DNA of 64,000 nt from Cycas panzhihuaensis (GCA_023213395.1 CM041465.1:21018001-21082000); one strand, 5' to 3'. Positions 1 through 10,039 are shown, counted from the stretch's first letter. Numbers and translations are program-made. Notes: generated by a model from the sequence alone, not told the origin.

Positions 1-720
1 TTAACTTCAAACAGTTGAAGTTATTGCTGAATATGTTGGTGCAGTCCTCCAATATACTTCAGCATGATGTCTTTACCCAGTAAAGAGATACCCAACACAA
101 TAGCTTGCATTTGAAATTATGTTGTGTAGTCTTAGACATTTTGGCCTCTTTCCTGTCAGTAATATTACCATTTAATCGTCTGTTACTCTTCATACCCAAT
201 AGGATAGAATTGCTTCTTTATGAGGATTTTGAATTGTTGCTAGGTAATTTCATTTACATTATGGGATTTAAGATATGCATTCCACTAAACTAATGTATGC
301 TTAGATAATTTTAACCTAGAAATGTAATTTTCTACTGGTTTTTATACCCTTAAATAGAAAAATATGTTTCTAGTTGGTCCAACTAGCCATTTAACTTTTT
401 GGCATCTAAAGTTCTATCATAAATGGGCAGTTCTAGTTTTGCCTCTACCTTGAATGGATGTGTTATTATCATTGGATTATCATATTCTTTCTCTTCTTGT
501 TGGTCTTCTACCAACTCTTCATTTGTTTCCTTTTTCATCAGTTCATCTTCTTCTTTCTTTATGCTTTTGGCTGTTGAAGAAGAAGTTGCAACTTGTTGAG
601 AGACTAGTTGTGCCACAAGATAGGTTAGTCTATTGAGGTTTTAATCCATCTTCATGAACCTTTCCTCCATCTTTTTCTCTAGCTCAACCATCTTCCTTCG
701 CTGTCTATGTTCTTTCTCGA
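1..720 (-). pseudogene. Decayed gypsy gag fragment, N-terminal half (element C)
   Basis: This is the gag start of a minus-strand Ty3/gypsy element. Translated from about 720 downward it gives a short charged, coiled-coil-like stretch (RKMVELEKKMEERFMKMD), a stop codon, an acidic Glu/Lys linker, and then HPFKVEAKLELPIYD. That last motif matches the start of the capsid domain in Gypsy-B (FKVEAKLDIPTYDGEVNAEK, near 17630). From about 380 down to 1 the reading frame is lost. The DNA still aligns to Gypsy-B gag, for example at the 'aagaagcaattctatcc' stretch and near the window edge at the 'ttggaggactgcaccaacat' stretch. Gag forms the virus-like particle. This copy is non-functional, and the rest of the element lies outside the window. 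Confidence 0.75.
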
Positions 721-856
721 GTAGTTTGGTTAAAGGTTGGCCAGCCAATAAATATTGAAATCTAGTCTTCATAAAAACTTTTCACAATGAAAGTAAGAGA
801 GTTTTTCTTTTCTTTTCTCTTTAAAAGTCCCTAAGTTCCTAAGGATTTCAAGAAAA

Positions 857-871
857 CTAGCTCTGATACCA
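857..871 (-). promoter_or_regulatory. Primer-binding site of element C (initiator tRNA-Met type)
   Basis: The reverse complement reads TGGTATCAGAGCTAG, the plant LTR-retrotransposon PBS complementary to the 3' end of initiator tRNA-Met. It lies between the gag fragment and the LTR edge (TGATCTGAA at 878), as expected for a minus-strand element. Confidence 0.85.
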
Positions 872-877
872 AATATT

Positions 878-2005
878 TGATCTGAATTTGAATGGAAAAG
901 TAACGACTTAATCCAATTGAAACAAATCCAAAACAAATTTACAGTAATATTACATTATTTTGAAGATATTCAAAATTTCTCTTACAAAATTTCTTATGTT
1001 TGTTCTCTTTTGAGCATGAAAAAGGATTGCTATAGCAAGTTAGGAGAGAAGATAAGGGTGCTGGGTACTTTCTTAGCTATTGCATGTTCTCTGGAACCAC
1101 TGTTACTAAAGTTTGCATGGAGTTTTAGTTGCCAATAACCAAAAGAATCATTTTCTTGGAGAAGAATTCTGCTAGCATCTCTTTCTTGGACTATTGTAGC
1201 TACTATTTTCCTCCCTTGGCTACAACTTTACTTTCTTAGGCTCCTTCACTATCCCCCCAAATGGATTTGGGTGCTACTTTGTTGCTCCTTATGCACTTCT
1301 ATTTTGTTTTCTCTTCTGCGTAGAATTTTCCATCTTGGAGTCGTTCTTCCTTTCTGGGGAGTAATTTTTTTTTGAAGAACTTTCCTCGAATCTCACTCCT
1401 TGGATTGCGTCTATGGCTACTGACATCCTCTCCTGTCCTTTATGAAGAGATCTCGCTACTTAAAAACCCCACAATATATAGTTTTCTTTCTGCAATGTTT
1501 TTTCTGTTTCATAGTTCTTCAGTAGATTCATAACGCTTAAAGAAATCCCACTTAAATCCATGTAATTAAGAGGTTTTCCTCTTTAATCATGTAGAGGACA
1601 CGTGATAGAAGATTCTCCTAAAATTTTGTGTGAAACAGACTTCGTTTCCCCTGCCAAAATCGCTGTCATTTTCTAAAATTCTCGTTTTCCATTTTCTGTA
1701 GTCCGCGAAGTTGCACCTGCAGTCAGCAGAGTTGTGCCTCAGTCAGTAGTGTTGCACCTGCAGTCCACAAGGTTGCATCTCAGTTAGCACAGTTACATCT
1801 CAGTCAGTAGGGTTGCATCTGCAGTTAGCAAGGTTGCACTTCAATCAATAGGGTTGCGCCTACAAATTTCATGGTTGTAGTTCGTTGTACTTATAGACCA
1901 GTCGATCACTTAGTTGTAGTTGCGGTTGCACCTTTTAAAGATCTAAAAATTGGATAATTAGACCCATCGACTCAACTTTTAAAGATGAAGGATTATCTTT
2001 TCTTA
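878..2005 (-). repeat. 5' LTR (partial) of gypsy element C
   Basis: The edge next to the PBS starts TGATCTGAATTTG at 878. A minus-strand TATA-like stretch (TATATATTGT, 1471-1480) fits an LTR promoter. No second LTR of this element is in the window, so the outer boundary is unresolved. The sequence stops at the Copia-1 insertion at 2006 and may or may not resume after 31801. It contains a 20-bp minisatellite, listed separately. It is not obviously similar to the Gypsy-B LTR although the gags are related. Confidence 0.5.
1710..1872. repeat. Minisatellite, about 20-21 bp x 8
   Basis: Diverged direct repeats have a consensus near GTTGCACCTCAGTCAGTAG. Units begin at about 1710, 1731, 1751, 1772, 1792, 1812, 1833 and 1853. 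The array lies in the U3 part of the element C LTR, upstream of its TATA-like box on the minus strand, so it could act as a repeated upstream element. That role is inferred. Confidence 0.8.
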
Positions 2006-2190
2006 TGAATTATATTAATGTCATAAGGTCATTACATTAGTTAATTATTCCTAAAAAGGCTCTTAAGTGAACTTTAAATTAGATGACTTAAGTGAAATGT
2101 AGTTTCATGAGCATTATATATATCTCTCCTACTCCCATGTTTGCCTTTGAATTTAGTGTATGGAGATAAAAGATAAATCTTCTCTTTTCA
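2006..2190 (+). repeat. 5' LTR of Copia-1, internally deleted
   Basis: It starts TGAATTATATTAATGTC and ends CTCTTTTCA. It is 185 bp long against 298 bp in its 3' LTR and in Copia-2. About 113 bp are missing at 2122-2130, where 'gcattat' now joins the 'ctctcctactccc' stretch. The lost part contains the TATAAAG box kept in the other copies, so this LTR has no recognisable promoter. Confidence 0.85.
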
Positions 2191-2192
2191 TG

Positions 2193-2207
2193 TGATATCA
2201 AAGCTTG
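2193..2207 (+). promoter_or_regulatory. Copia-1 primer-binding site, mutated
   Basis: TGATATCAAAGCTTG lies two bases after the LTR. It differs from the canonical TGGTATCAGAGCTTG at two G-to-A positions, the direction expected from deamination of methylated C on the other strand. Confidence 0.75.
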
Positions 2208-3312
2208 ATTTCTTTATATTCCTCACATTCACTTACAATGGAGCCATCACTTCCTTCTCCCCCATAATCCATGCGGTAAAGGAGATTATAAAAGTAGATT
2301 TGGAATTATTTTCAAGTTTTTATCATAGTATATTTAGTATTATTTACTTTTCCTTTCTCTTTTGTAGGTTTGGAAATACAATACAAGGAGTTGTAAGGCT
2401 AAAGGATTCCAATCCTTTGGTAGCCATTTATGCTATCTCATTCTTATTTTTTTTCCCTCTTTTTGTACATTTAATAAGGGGAAATGTTGCTGAAATTTTT
2501 CTAGCATTTAGAAGAATATTTATAAGGGGAGGTTCTACCCACTTCTTTTAAGAATTTAGAGCCATTTAAAATATCCATTATTATATGCTCTCACCTTGTC
2601 CATATTGGGATCTTGGTGATGAAAACACAATGGAAATTTCATATGGTATCATGTGTTGATGAGATATTTACAAGCTAAATTTTTTGTAGAAATAAAATCA
2701 ACTTGCTAAAGTTTATATGTTTTCCAAAAATCCTACATAGCCCTAATTAACTTGATTCTAATTACTAAAGATAAGGTTCAGAGTCTAGTTTTCAGTGAAA
2801 AATTTAGCACCCAATTTCATTGCCTTGTGAGAAAGTTATTGATGTTTTAGTAAATAGTAGTTATTTTTAGTAAAAAAAATTGGAAAAATATATTCTGTCC
2901 ATTTTGTGGGACTACCAAAACTTTTGTAAAACTCATTTAGAACTTATTCCACTTCCTAAAGATATGACTCTTAGTCTAGTTTATAGTATAAAAATTAGTA
3001 CTAAATTTTATCATTATGGGATAAAGTTATTGCTATTTTAGTGAAGACTACTTTTTTATAAAAAAAATGAGAAGAAAATTTCTTCCCTTTTATAAGGATT
3101 AAAAGCCCATTATAAAAGTGTGTAAAAAAAAAAAAACACCTGGATCAAAGTAATATTTGGTGTCTACACTTAGTTATCAACATTTCATTTCAACACTCTA
3201 AAATCACTCCAAGCAAGCACTCCAAGAAAGCACTCCAAAGGCACTCTAAGCAAGCACTATATTTTTAATTATATATACATTTAATGCAAATTCAATAATC
3301 TTTTCACTCTCC
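2208..3312 (+). other. Copia-1 untranslated leader, left part
   Basis: Non-coding leader of Copia-1, collinear with about 48630-49738 in Copia-2. It holds an old imperfect tandem duplication of about 190 bp (around 2750-2935 and 2941-3070; both halves contain 'actaaagat' or 'cctaaagat' followed by 'gtctagtt'). Near 3205-3260 there are short repeats of the type CACTCCAAGCAAG. The open frame at 2192-2551 has no recognisable domain. The leader is cut by Tat-1 at 3312/3313 and resumes at 25594. Confidence 0.7.
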
Positions 3313-5885
3313 TGAAACGCTCGCTACGGGGCAGTGTCCCTATGTCTAGTAAAAGGATATAAAAGTATGCTATGCTAGCTAAGCTAGGCAGCAAGGACCT
3401 CACCTCATGAGGCGTCAGGTACACAGGCCTTGATTCGGCGCAAGGTGTCTGGTTGCTTTTAGGTAGCCGTGTAAAGCAAGGCCTTCCTACCCTTCAGATG
3501 GATGAGAAGCAGAGAGAATGCCTTGCACATTACATCTTCTCAAGGCAATGAGAAAGCAACGAATAGAAGGGCAACTAACTAATGTGTAGGCAAATGCAAG
3601 AAAGGGCATAATGAGGGCAACTCGAATGCAACGCAAGCAAGCTAACTACGCTATGCTATGCTAGCTAAAGCAAGAAATAATGTAAAAATAAATGCACTTT
3701 TCTCTTTTCTCTTATAGTCTTTTATAATTTCCTAACTACACAAGTAAATGTATGAAAGGTAGCAATGTAAAAGGGGATACATGGGAAATAAGGGGAATAC
3801 CTGGATCTGGCGCCTGAATGGAGTGCAACTCATCTCTCTAAGTCCTGCTCCTTTCTATTCCGCTTATCGTGCATGCGATGTCAATCAGCAGTAGTTACCG
3901 GAAGTAATAGAATAGGGGTTTACTTACCTCCCCTTAGGCATACATAAGTAAATAAATAGAAAGAAACGAAAAGCTTGAAACCAGAAAAGAAATGCACTAC
4001 ACGAGGAACTAACCTGTAATGGGTTCATTCCATGTGTTGCTTCACCAATGCACGGTCCTGTAAACGAGTGAGAAGAACACCTTCCTCTCGGAAGAGAGGC
4101 CATGAAATATATCAAAATGTATATATACTAAAATCAAATGGGACTAAGATCTATGCTAAGCATCGAAACATAACCAAATGAAATAGCAACATGCAAGAAA
4201 TACTCTCACCACCATATACCATGAAGACACTCAAAAGGGGAAAGGAGTATAGCCTTGGGATGGCTAACTCAACCACAGGAGACCTCCATGGAACTCAGGA
4301 AGGAGAAACTAATTAGCAACTAAGTAGTGAGGTAACAAACCGTAACAAGGAAAAGAATAATAGAAAAAACTAAGGCTTACATAGGGCCCAACACCAATAA
4401 GCAAGACTTCTGGCAATGATATGGTGACGGGTTGCCTATGCTAACCTGAACACCCTAACCAAATTCCCTAAACTCCCTTAGCCTGTTCCCTAAGAAAGCA
4501 CTAATGGCAAAGGGAAAAAAGACAAGGGACGGAACCCTTTGGGAGAAGGATAGCAATGGGGGACGGAACCCCGCCTACCTCCCTCAAATCCTCGTATGTT
4601 ACTCCTTTGCACCGGCTAACCAAGGACGGGGTAAAAGAGATAGTTTAAGGAAAATAGAGAGGCCTCAAAGAAACAATGAGAGGGTATTACTAATGTAGTA
4701 CAACACTATGAGGAAAACTAGCTAACTAGGATCTCATTCATTAACAGACAAAAGAAATAGGAACAAAATGAGTTGCAAGTAGAAATAAGAAGTACCTTAT
4801 AGGAGGAAGATCAAGCATGAACTTTGCTACTAGGAAACAGTAGTAATAACCAACGTATGAGGACTGGTCATGAGAGGTTCTTGCAAGAGTGAAAATGAGG
4901 AAAACTCCTTGCAAACTTGGAGCCTTGGAAGTTGGCCCTTTGGGAAGCTTTTGGGTGAAAATGTCCTTTAGAACCTTGAGCACCTGCAAAGAGAGATGGG
5001 GCTTGCTGTGGAGAGCTATAGGCGGCAGTAATGACCCTGCAAGTCCAACTAGTAGTAGTCATTTCCTCCTTTATCCAGTTGATGTGCATGTGGATTGCCT
5101 TTCTCTATGTGTTTTCTTATTGAAAAGTTAGAAAATTTTCCAAGAGATTTAAAAAATGGCCAAAAGATCAGAAAAATGGGGAGCAAAATCCCCTTTATCC
5201 CCCTATTCACAGTAGGTAAACATTGGGGATGTCAGGGCGACTCGAATCAATCAACACCATGCAGTAGTTCCACAAAAAAAAATGGAAACTATCGCGTGGC
5301 TCTCTTTTTTTAAATTTCAAACAGTCGTACCGCGGTAACTCTGCGGTACCATAGCAAAGACTGCGGTATAGCTAAGTTTACAGTGGTATCAGACATGAAA
5401 CAAAAAAAAGAGAAAAAGGAGCAAAAACATCAGGTTTTGGAGTAAAAATCAAGGCTAAACATAAGTTGGAGCAGCTGGGGGAATGCCCCAGTAATGGGCA
5501 AGTACCCAAAATGATACAAAGAGTCCTAACTAAGGATTAAATCAAGATCAGGAAGGACTGCCACGTAAACAACATGTCGTAATGGGAGCAAATAGGACTG
5601 ACTGGAACATCCCAGGAGACCGTGGAGACAACATGGATGGCTGTGTACCATACGGGGTGTAGCATTTGCTAAGGAATGCCCCCGTTATGAGTCATCATAG
5701 GCTGATGGTGTGCCGTAAGCACATGCATTATGAGCAAGTAGAAAAGAAATACGTGCAGGCAAGCTTATGTCAAGCAACCTACTTTAAATAACCTCAATCA
5801 AGCATGGGTAGGAAAAGGTAAGAAAGTATACCTAAACAAACCTGCGTTGATACGTCTCGAGTCCATTCCCAGTAGCTGGGAAACA
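3313..5885 (-). repeat. 3' LTR of Tat-1
   Basis: 2573 bp, TGAAACGCTC to GGGAAACA on the plus strand. It aligns along its length with 23031-25593, for example at the 'aaaaggatataaaagtatgc' stretch near 3350 and 23080. A minus-strand TATA-like box lies at 4119-4128. Several frames of 60-80 codons inside it are not genes. The end facing the internal region contains repeated GCGGTAC-like motifs (5325-5393). Confidence 0.95.
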
Positions 5886-5900
5886 CTGCCCCCTTCACAA
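5886..5900 (-). promoter_or_regulatory. Polypurine tract of Tat-1
   Basis: The reverse complement GTTGTGAAGGGGGCAG immediately precedes the 3' LTR start TGTTTCCCAGC. Tat-2 has the matching AAGGGGGCAG at the same place (55995-56004). It primes plus-strand DNA synthesis. Confidence 0.75.
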
Positions 5901-6245
5901 CAGAGCCTCACTGCTTGGAAGTGTAACTTGATGGCGAATGCTAACAATCAAAGATATGAGTAGCACATGCATATGTATATATAAAAATAATAAAGAGTAG
6001 CACGTAGACCAAGGGCGTAGGTAAGTGCTGTGGCAGAATGTGTGGACAAGGGAGATGGAGATGAGGACAACGTAGGGGCTGCCTACGCGCCGTCTAAGCA
6101 TTGACCCTTAAATGAAATAAGCAAGCAAAAGGGGATGCCCCCATCGCCGAAGTGTAACGTGAAGTAGGAGGGCATCCAGCAAATAGAGCAAGCATATCTA
6201 ACTAATAGCAACCAGAGACTTGGGCACAAGCTGGCCAGGCAAGCC

Positions 6246-6665
6246 TCAGGGGTAGTTATTTAGAAGAGGGAGGCGATGCTCAAGGATAAGGCAGATAAGG
6301 CTGTTGACCTCAGCATTGAGGTGCCTAGGGATATGCTGAATATCCACTGACGAGAAACAAGCTAGAAGACACCTAGCAGCAGATGCGAGGGTTCTCAGGT
6401 GAGGGCATCGCACCTAGTAGACTTGGGTGAGATGGGACACCACGACCTGGGAATCACAAAAAAGCACAATGGACCCACGATGGAAATGGAGAGCATCGGT
6501 AAGGGCTTCAATAACGACCGTGTACTCAGCTTCGTTATTGGTTGCCTCGGGAAGAAAGACTCCAGAACATAAGAAATCATGTCCGGAGGGGCTACGAAGA
6601 ATCCACGCTTGACGGAAGGTCCGGTTCTTGCAACTTCCACCATCAATAAAAATGAGAAGGGACAT
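6246..6665 (-). pseudogene. Archaeal-type RNase H domain of Tat-1
   Basis: A second RNase H, separate from the one fused to RT, as known in part of the plant Tat lineage. From 6665 downward: MSLLIFIDGGSCKN (first catalytic Asp), LPEATNNEAEYTVVIEAL (catalytic Glu), VLFCDSQVVVSHLTQVY (second Asp), then an in-frame TAG at 6414-6416. The same frame continues VRCPHLRTLAS and HIPRHLNAEVNSL to a TGA at 6246. The last motif normally ends in AD; here that Asp is Asn, while Tat-2 keeps ADSL. The upstream Gly/Pro-rich loop is also degraded (KNRTF against GNPGP in Tat-2). It lies between the antisense PMD gene and the PPT. Probably inactive. Confidence 0.85.
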
Positions 6666-7193
6666 ACCTGAATACTAAGCTCTGGTAGCAAACAAATAGT
6701 AATGAAAGTAAAAAAAAGACTCAAATGGCAAGGATAAAGGTGGCCAAGAAGGGTAGGAGGACCTAGCAATGAGGTTACCTAAAAATGAGAGCAAGCAATC
6801 CGGCCACTAGCTGAGAGTAGGTGGAGAAAAGACGCCCTAGAGTGCCAAAGGTTGCTTTGGGAAGTAAAACATGCCCTTGGATGGGGGAGCATTTCCTTTA
6901 GGGACCCCAGGGGCAAAAAAGGGCTGCAGAAACGGGTCCAAGTTAGCGAAATATGCTAAATGAGTATAAACTCAGGCATGCATGGTAGTAGCATGCAAAA
7001 CGATGCAGAAGGGCCTTAAAGAAAAGTGCAATAATGGGGTGCCATAAATGCCTTTGCAAGAGAAGGCAAAAAAGGTATCCATAAAGCACAATGGGTGACA
7101 GGGCTAGAATGCAAAGGCTATTAGGGCAACGAGACGGTCCCAACGATTGTCGTGAGGCCAGAAACAGAAGAAGTACCCATCAGGGCCCCCGCC

Positions 7194-7202
7194 TATGTAA
7201 GG
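7194..7202 (+). promoter_or_regulatory. Degraded TATA-like box of the antisense PMD gene, Tat-1
   Basis: TATGTAAGG at the position where Tat-2 has TATATAAAG (57339-57347), within a conserved block (CCCCCGCCTAT upstream, 'ttcattttcacc' downstream). It is weaker than the Tat-2 version; promoter function is inferred. Confidence 0.4.
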
Positions 7203-7630
7203 AAAACGAATGAAAATCATATTCATTTTCACCGGCTCTCGTACGAAACTAGAGCCATTCCGTCTGACCTTGTGCTACGGGCTTTAGAGGCATGCGAGGC
7301 AGTCAGGCCATTGGATCTGAGCATAGCGCGAGCCGTTACGACTAGCGAGATGAGATGGTAACAGTCAGGCCAGACCCAGTGAGTGGATCTCACAAAACCT
7401 TCCCCATTTCAAAGTTCAAAGTTTAATGCTTTTTAGTTAATTTTTATGCTTTTTTATGCCTCTTATGGGTAATTGGATACCTCTCGGAGTCTGAATCAGA
7501 CCCAAAAGGCGAGGGACACAGGCATTAGGGAGCCACGGTCCCGGATGGGCCTGGTGTCCACCACAAAAAATTTGGGATTTTCTAGGCCGAAACCCCCCTT
7601 TTTAGGGGGGTTGTCATTCGTATCGCAGCC

Positions 7631-7652
7631 AAGATCACGACACCGCGATCTT
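7631..7652 (+). other. Leader hairpin 1, Tat-1
   Basis: Inverted repeat AAGATCACG and CGCGATCTT with a 4-base loop and one mismatch, in the leader of the antisense PMD gene. Tat-2 has a different sequence with the same layout at 57785-57810. Confidence 0.6.
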
Positions 7653-7696
7653 AGCCGCGGGATCACTGCAGGAGAGCGATCGCCATGGGACCCGCT

Positions 7697-7724
7697 CCAA
7701 ATTTAGCGATACCGCTAAATTTGG
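7697..7724 (+). other. Leader hairpin 2, Tat-1
   Basis: Perfect 12-bp inverted repeat, CCAAATTTAGCG and CGCTAAATTTGG, around the loop ATAC. The homologous Tat-2 hairpin (57841-57868) has CCAAACTTAG and CTAAGTTTGG, so an A-T pair has become a G-C pair by matched changes on both arms. Confidence 0.75.
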
Positions 7725-8272
7725 GGCAGTACACAGGCAGAAAACCAGAAAAAAACTAAAAGAGGGGCCAAATAGCCCCCAAAACTCAAGCAGGAAAGTC
7801 AGAAAGAAAGCTAGGAGCATAGATGACTGCTAGGAGGCTGACCTTGACTGACTTTTGATGATTGCAGGCAGCTATCGCGGTGGATAACTGCGAGAATGTC
7901 GGCATGCTGATACTGACCTACATGGAGATGGCGTCCCAAGAGGACAAGGCAACTCTGAAGAGGTGTGGCTTATACAAGGCCCTCAAGACCCCCCAGTTCG
8001 CGTCAGACCAGAGGCTTCTGGTTGACATCGTGTCACACTGGGACAGGAGGAGGTACATATTTCACCTACCTCAGATAGGTGATGTCTTTATTACCTTAGG
8101 AGATATCAGATGGATTCTGGGGGTTCCAGCGACAGGGAGGCCAGTGAGGCTAGGAATGCTGCCTAGCACTGAGGCAGCACATAGGGAGGTGGCCCAGTTC
8201 CTCACAGGGACCGACAGGTGGGAGCGGAGGGGAGCTGCCCTCTAGACTATGCTCATGTCTAGGATTCCTCAG

Positions 8273-8323
8273 GTGAGGAAGTTGATAGTACTATGCATTC
8301 TATTTCAGATTTCCTAGAAACAG
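8273..8323 (+). other. Putative intron 1 of the PMD gene, Tat-1
   Basis: CAG|GTGAGG donor at 8273 and AACAG|AACTAC acceptor at 8323, 51 bp. Tat-2 has GTGAGG and AACAG at 58408-58455 (48 bp). PMD homology resumes right after the acceptor in both. The length is below the usual plant minimum, so the true acceptor may differ or this may be an indel scar. Confidence 0.4.
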
Positions 8324-9102
8324 AACTACAGGGAGATCCTTAGAGGTTGGGTGGATGCAGTGCACCGGTGCGAGGCCGGCGAGAGGATGGATTGGGCTAC
8401 TCTAGTTGCGGCGAACCTCGTTGCCCAACTAGACACCATCTAGAGATCTGACAGGGGAGGATTCTCTTCTGACATGCTATTGCGGTCTTTGGTTCTTTGA
8501 CCATTTTGTGGCAGTGGCACCAACAGGGGGGCCATACCCTATAGCAGAGTGGGCCCCGATGGTCCACAGATGGCAGACATGGCTCCGAGGGACAGAGGAT
8601 CAGGCACATGTCTGTCGATCGGTCGATGCGATGTCACTCGACCTCCTCACTCTAATAGACTATACAGCATAGCCATACAGAGCAGTGAGGTGGGAGAGTG
8701 ACGATAGGATGGACGGAGCAGGAGCACCCATCAACGATGATGATGATGATGACAGCAATGGTAACATCGGCGACGACAGTGATGATGGGGGAGATGGGGC
8801 TAGCCCATCATGACCTGCAAGAGAGGCAGATCCATCACAGTCAGCAGGAGGAGTAGCAGGACCATCCAGGACTACCGAAGGAGGGGCAGGCCCATCAGGA
8901 GCCACTGAGGTGAGCAAGGTGCTAGAGACCAGGGGTCGCAGACTGTGGATCGTGAGGAGATCTGGAGAGGTGAGGGTCAAGCTAGTCCCTGCTAGGAGTG
9001 AGGTTGAGGCAGAGCGGTTACCTGAGGATGAGGTACCTATAGCTGGCAGAGGGCTAGGAGACAAGGATGTCGCTCAAGCAGAGGAGCCAGTAGCCATGGC
9101 AG

Positions 9103-9214
9103 GTGAGACCTAATCGTTTCCTTAGTCATTTGACATTTAGAAAGACACTTGATTTCATTTTATTATGGTATGCAGTGAGGATGTACACTGACACACGGCA
9201 TGTTGCATTGATAG
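9103..9214 (+). other. Putative intron 2 of the PMD gene, Tat-1
   Basis: GCAG|GTGAGACC donor at 9103 and GCATTGATAG acceptor at 9214 (112 bp, T-rich). In Tat-2 the donor is identical and the acceptor is GCATTGGCAG (59210-59320, 111 bp). The similar length and retained GT-AG in diverged copies support splicing. Confidence 0.6.
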
Positions 9215-10039
9215 GTGTAGCAGAGATTCAGAGACTGGTGGAGGCCATGGTGAGGGAGATGTTCCCTCGGGGTTTATCTGAGGAGAATGTAGCCCATCCA
9301 GGTAGAGGATGCGCCCAGGTCGGTAGGAGCCCACATGTAGGCATTCGCCCCACTAGCAAGGGTGAGAGGCATCTAGGGTGCAGAGTCCCAGGAACACATG
9401 GCATTCAGGGGCTACGGTGAGCTCAGCGGCCGAGGCGGGCGGGATGAGTGTCTTGAGACGAGTCCAGGCCTTAGAGGCTTAGGGTGGACCAGGAGGAGAT
9501 GGAGGGAGCAGGATCTACATAGCAGTACTAAAGGAGCACCTCAAGACGATAGAGGATAGGTTCCAAAGTATGGAGGAGGGACTCCAGGGAGAGAGGGATC
9601 GTATCTAGGCTCGATACAATCAACTAGTGGCACAGATAGTCTCGAGGTCGAGCAAGACCCAGACCCATACACACACAGCGACTACAACCCCAAGATGACC
9701 TCGGGACGAGGGGAGCGAGGCAGGCAGCTCGCAGAGGCCTAGGAGGAGCCTCGGAGGGATGTGGTCCCCAGGAGAGGGATTACACAGACTAGGGGGTGGC
9801 ACCTCAGGATCAGGATAGCAGTAGCAGATGGGATGTATATATATGGCTTTGACGGGAAAGCACGAGCCTCCAGGGGGTCATATGTAGACTCACATGATTG
9901 TACCCCCCCTGCAAGGATCCTAGCTTCCCACATGCATGATGTACCATGACATTTTTGATATATATATATATACGGGGTAATCGGAACCCCATTTTGACAT
10001 GAAATGGTGTGTATCATGTATGACAGAGATAGCATGTAT

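Larger units (their letters stand above)
7866..9700 (+). pseudogene. Antisense plant mobile domain (PMD) gene of Tat-1, decayed
   Basis: Encoded opposite to gag-pol. From 7866: a short N-terminus, then CGLYKALKTPQFASDQRLLV, HWDRRRYIFHLPQIGDVFIT and LGDIRWILGVPATGRPV. This fits the PMD signature (GLY...LL..LVERW...THTFHLP.GE.TVTLEDV..LLGLP.DGRPV). A stop at about 8243 and a frameshift end the first block. A second block from 8324 (NYREIL...) continues through the PMD C-terminus to DLLTL at about 8655. An acidic, Gly/Ser/Pro-rich tail follows, ending ..MAGET at 9103 where a GT-AG intron begins. The last exon from 9215 (VAEIQRLVEAMVREMF) fades into stops by about 9420; Tat-2 shows a coiled-coil-like end there. 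PMD proteins occur in host genes and in plant transposons; their role in the element is not known to me. Confidence 0.8.

Noticed and set aside
855-877. tRNA gene
   Set aside because: The TGGTATCAGAG-type sequences are only primer-binding sites; no cloverleaf around any of them.
1710-1872. CRISPR-like array
   Set aside because: Units are contiguous and diverged without spacers, and the DNA is plant nuclear.
2192-2551. Open frame of 119 codons in the Copia-1 leader
   Set aside because: Not maintained in Copia-2 and without known motifs.
6395-6769. 124-codon minus-strand frame longer than the RNase H frame
   Set aside because: Overlaps the archaeal RNase H in the wrong frame; only the 6414-6665 frame has the catalytic motifs.
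8660-9064. Ser/Pro-rich 134-codon minus-strand frame, like 58806-59204
   Set aside because: Shadow of the acidic tail of the PMD gene on the plus strand; low-complexity composition only.
8700-9110. Endogenous pararetrovirus or virus origin for the antisense gene
   Set aside because: The domain fits plant PMD, and the flanks are a Tat retrotransposon with LTRs and TSDs; no viral coat or movement motif seen.
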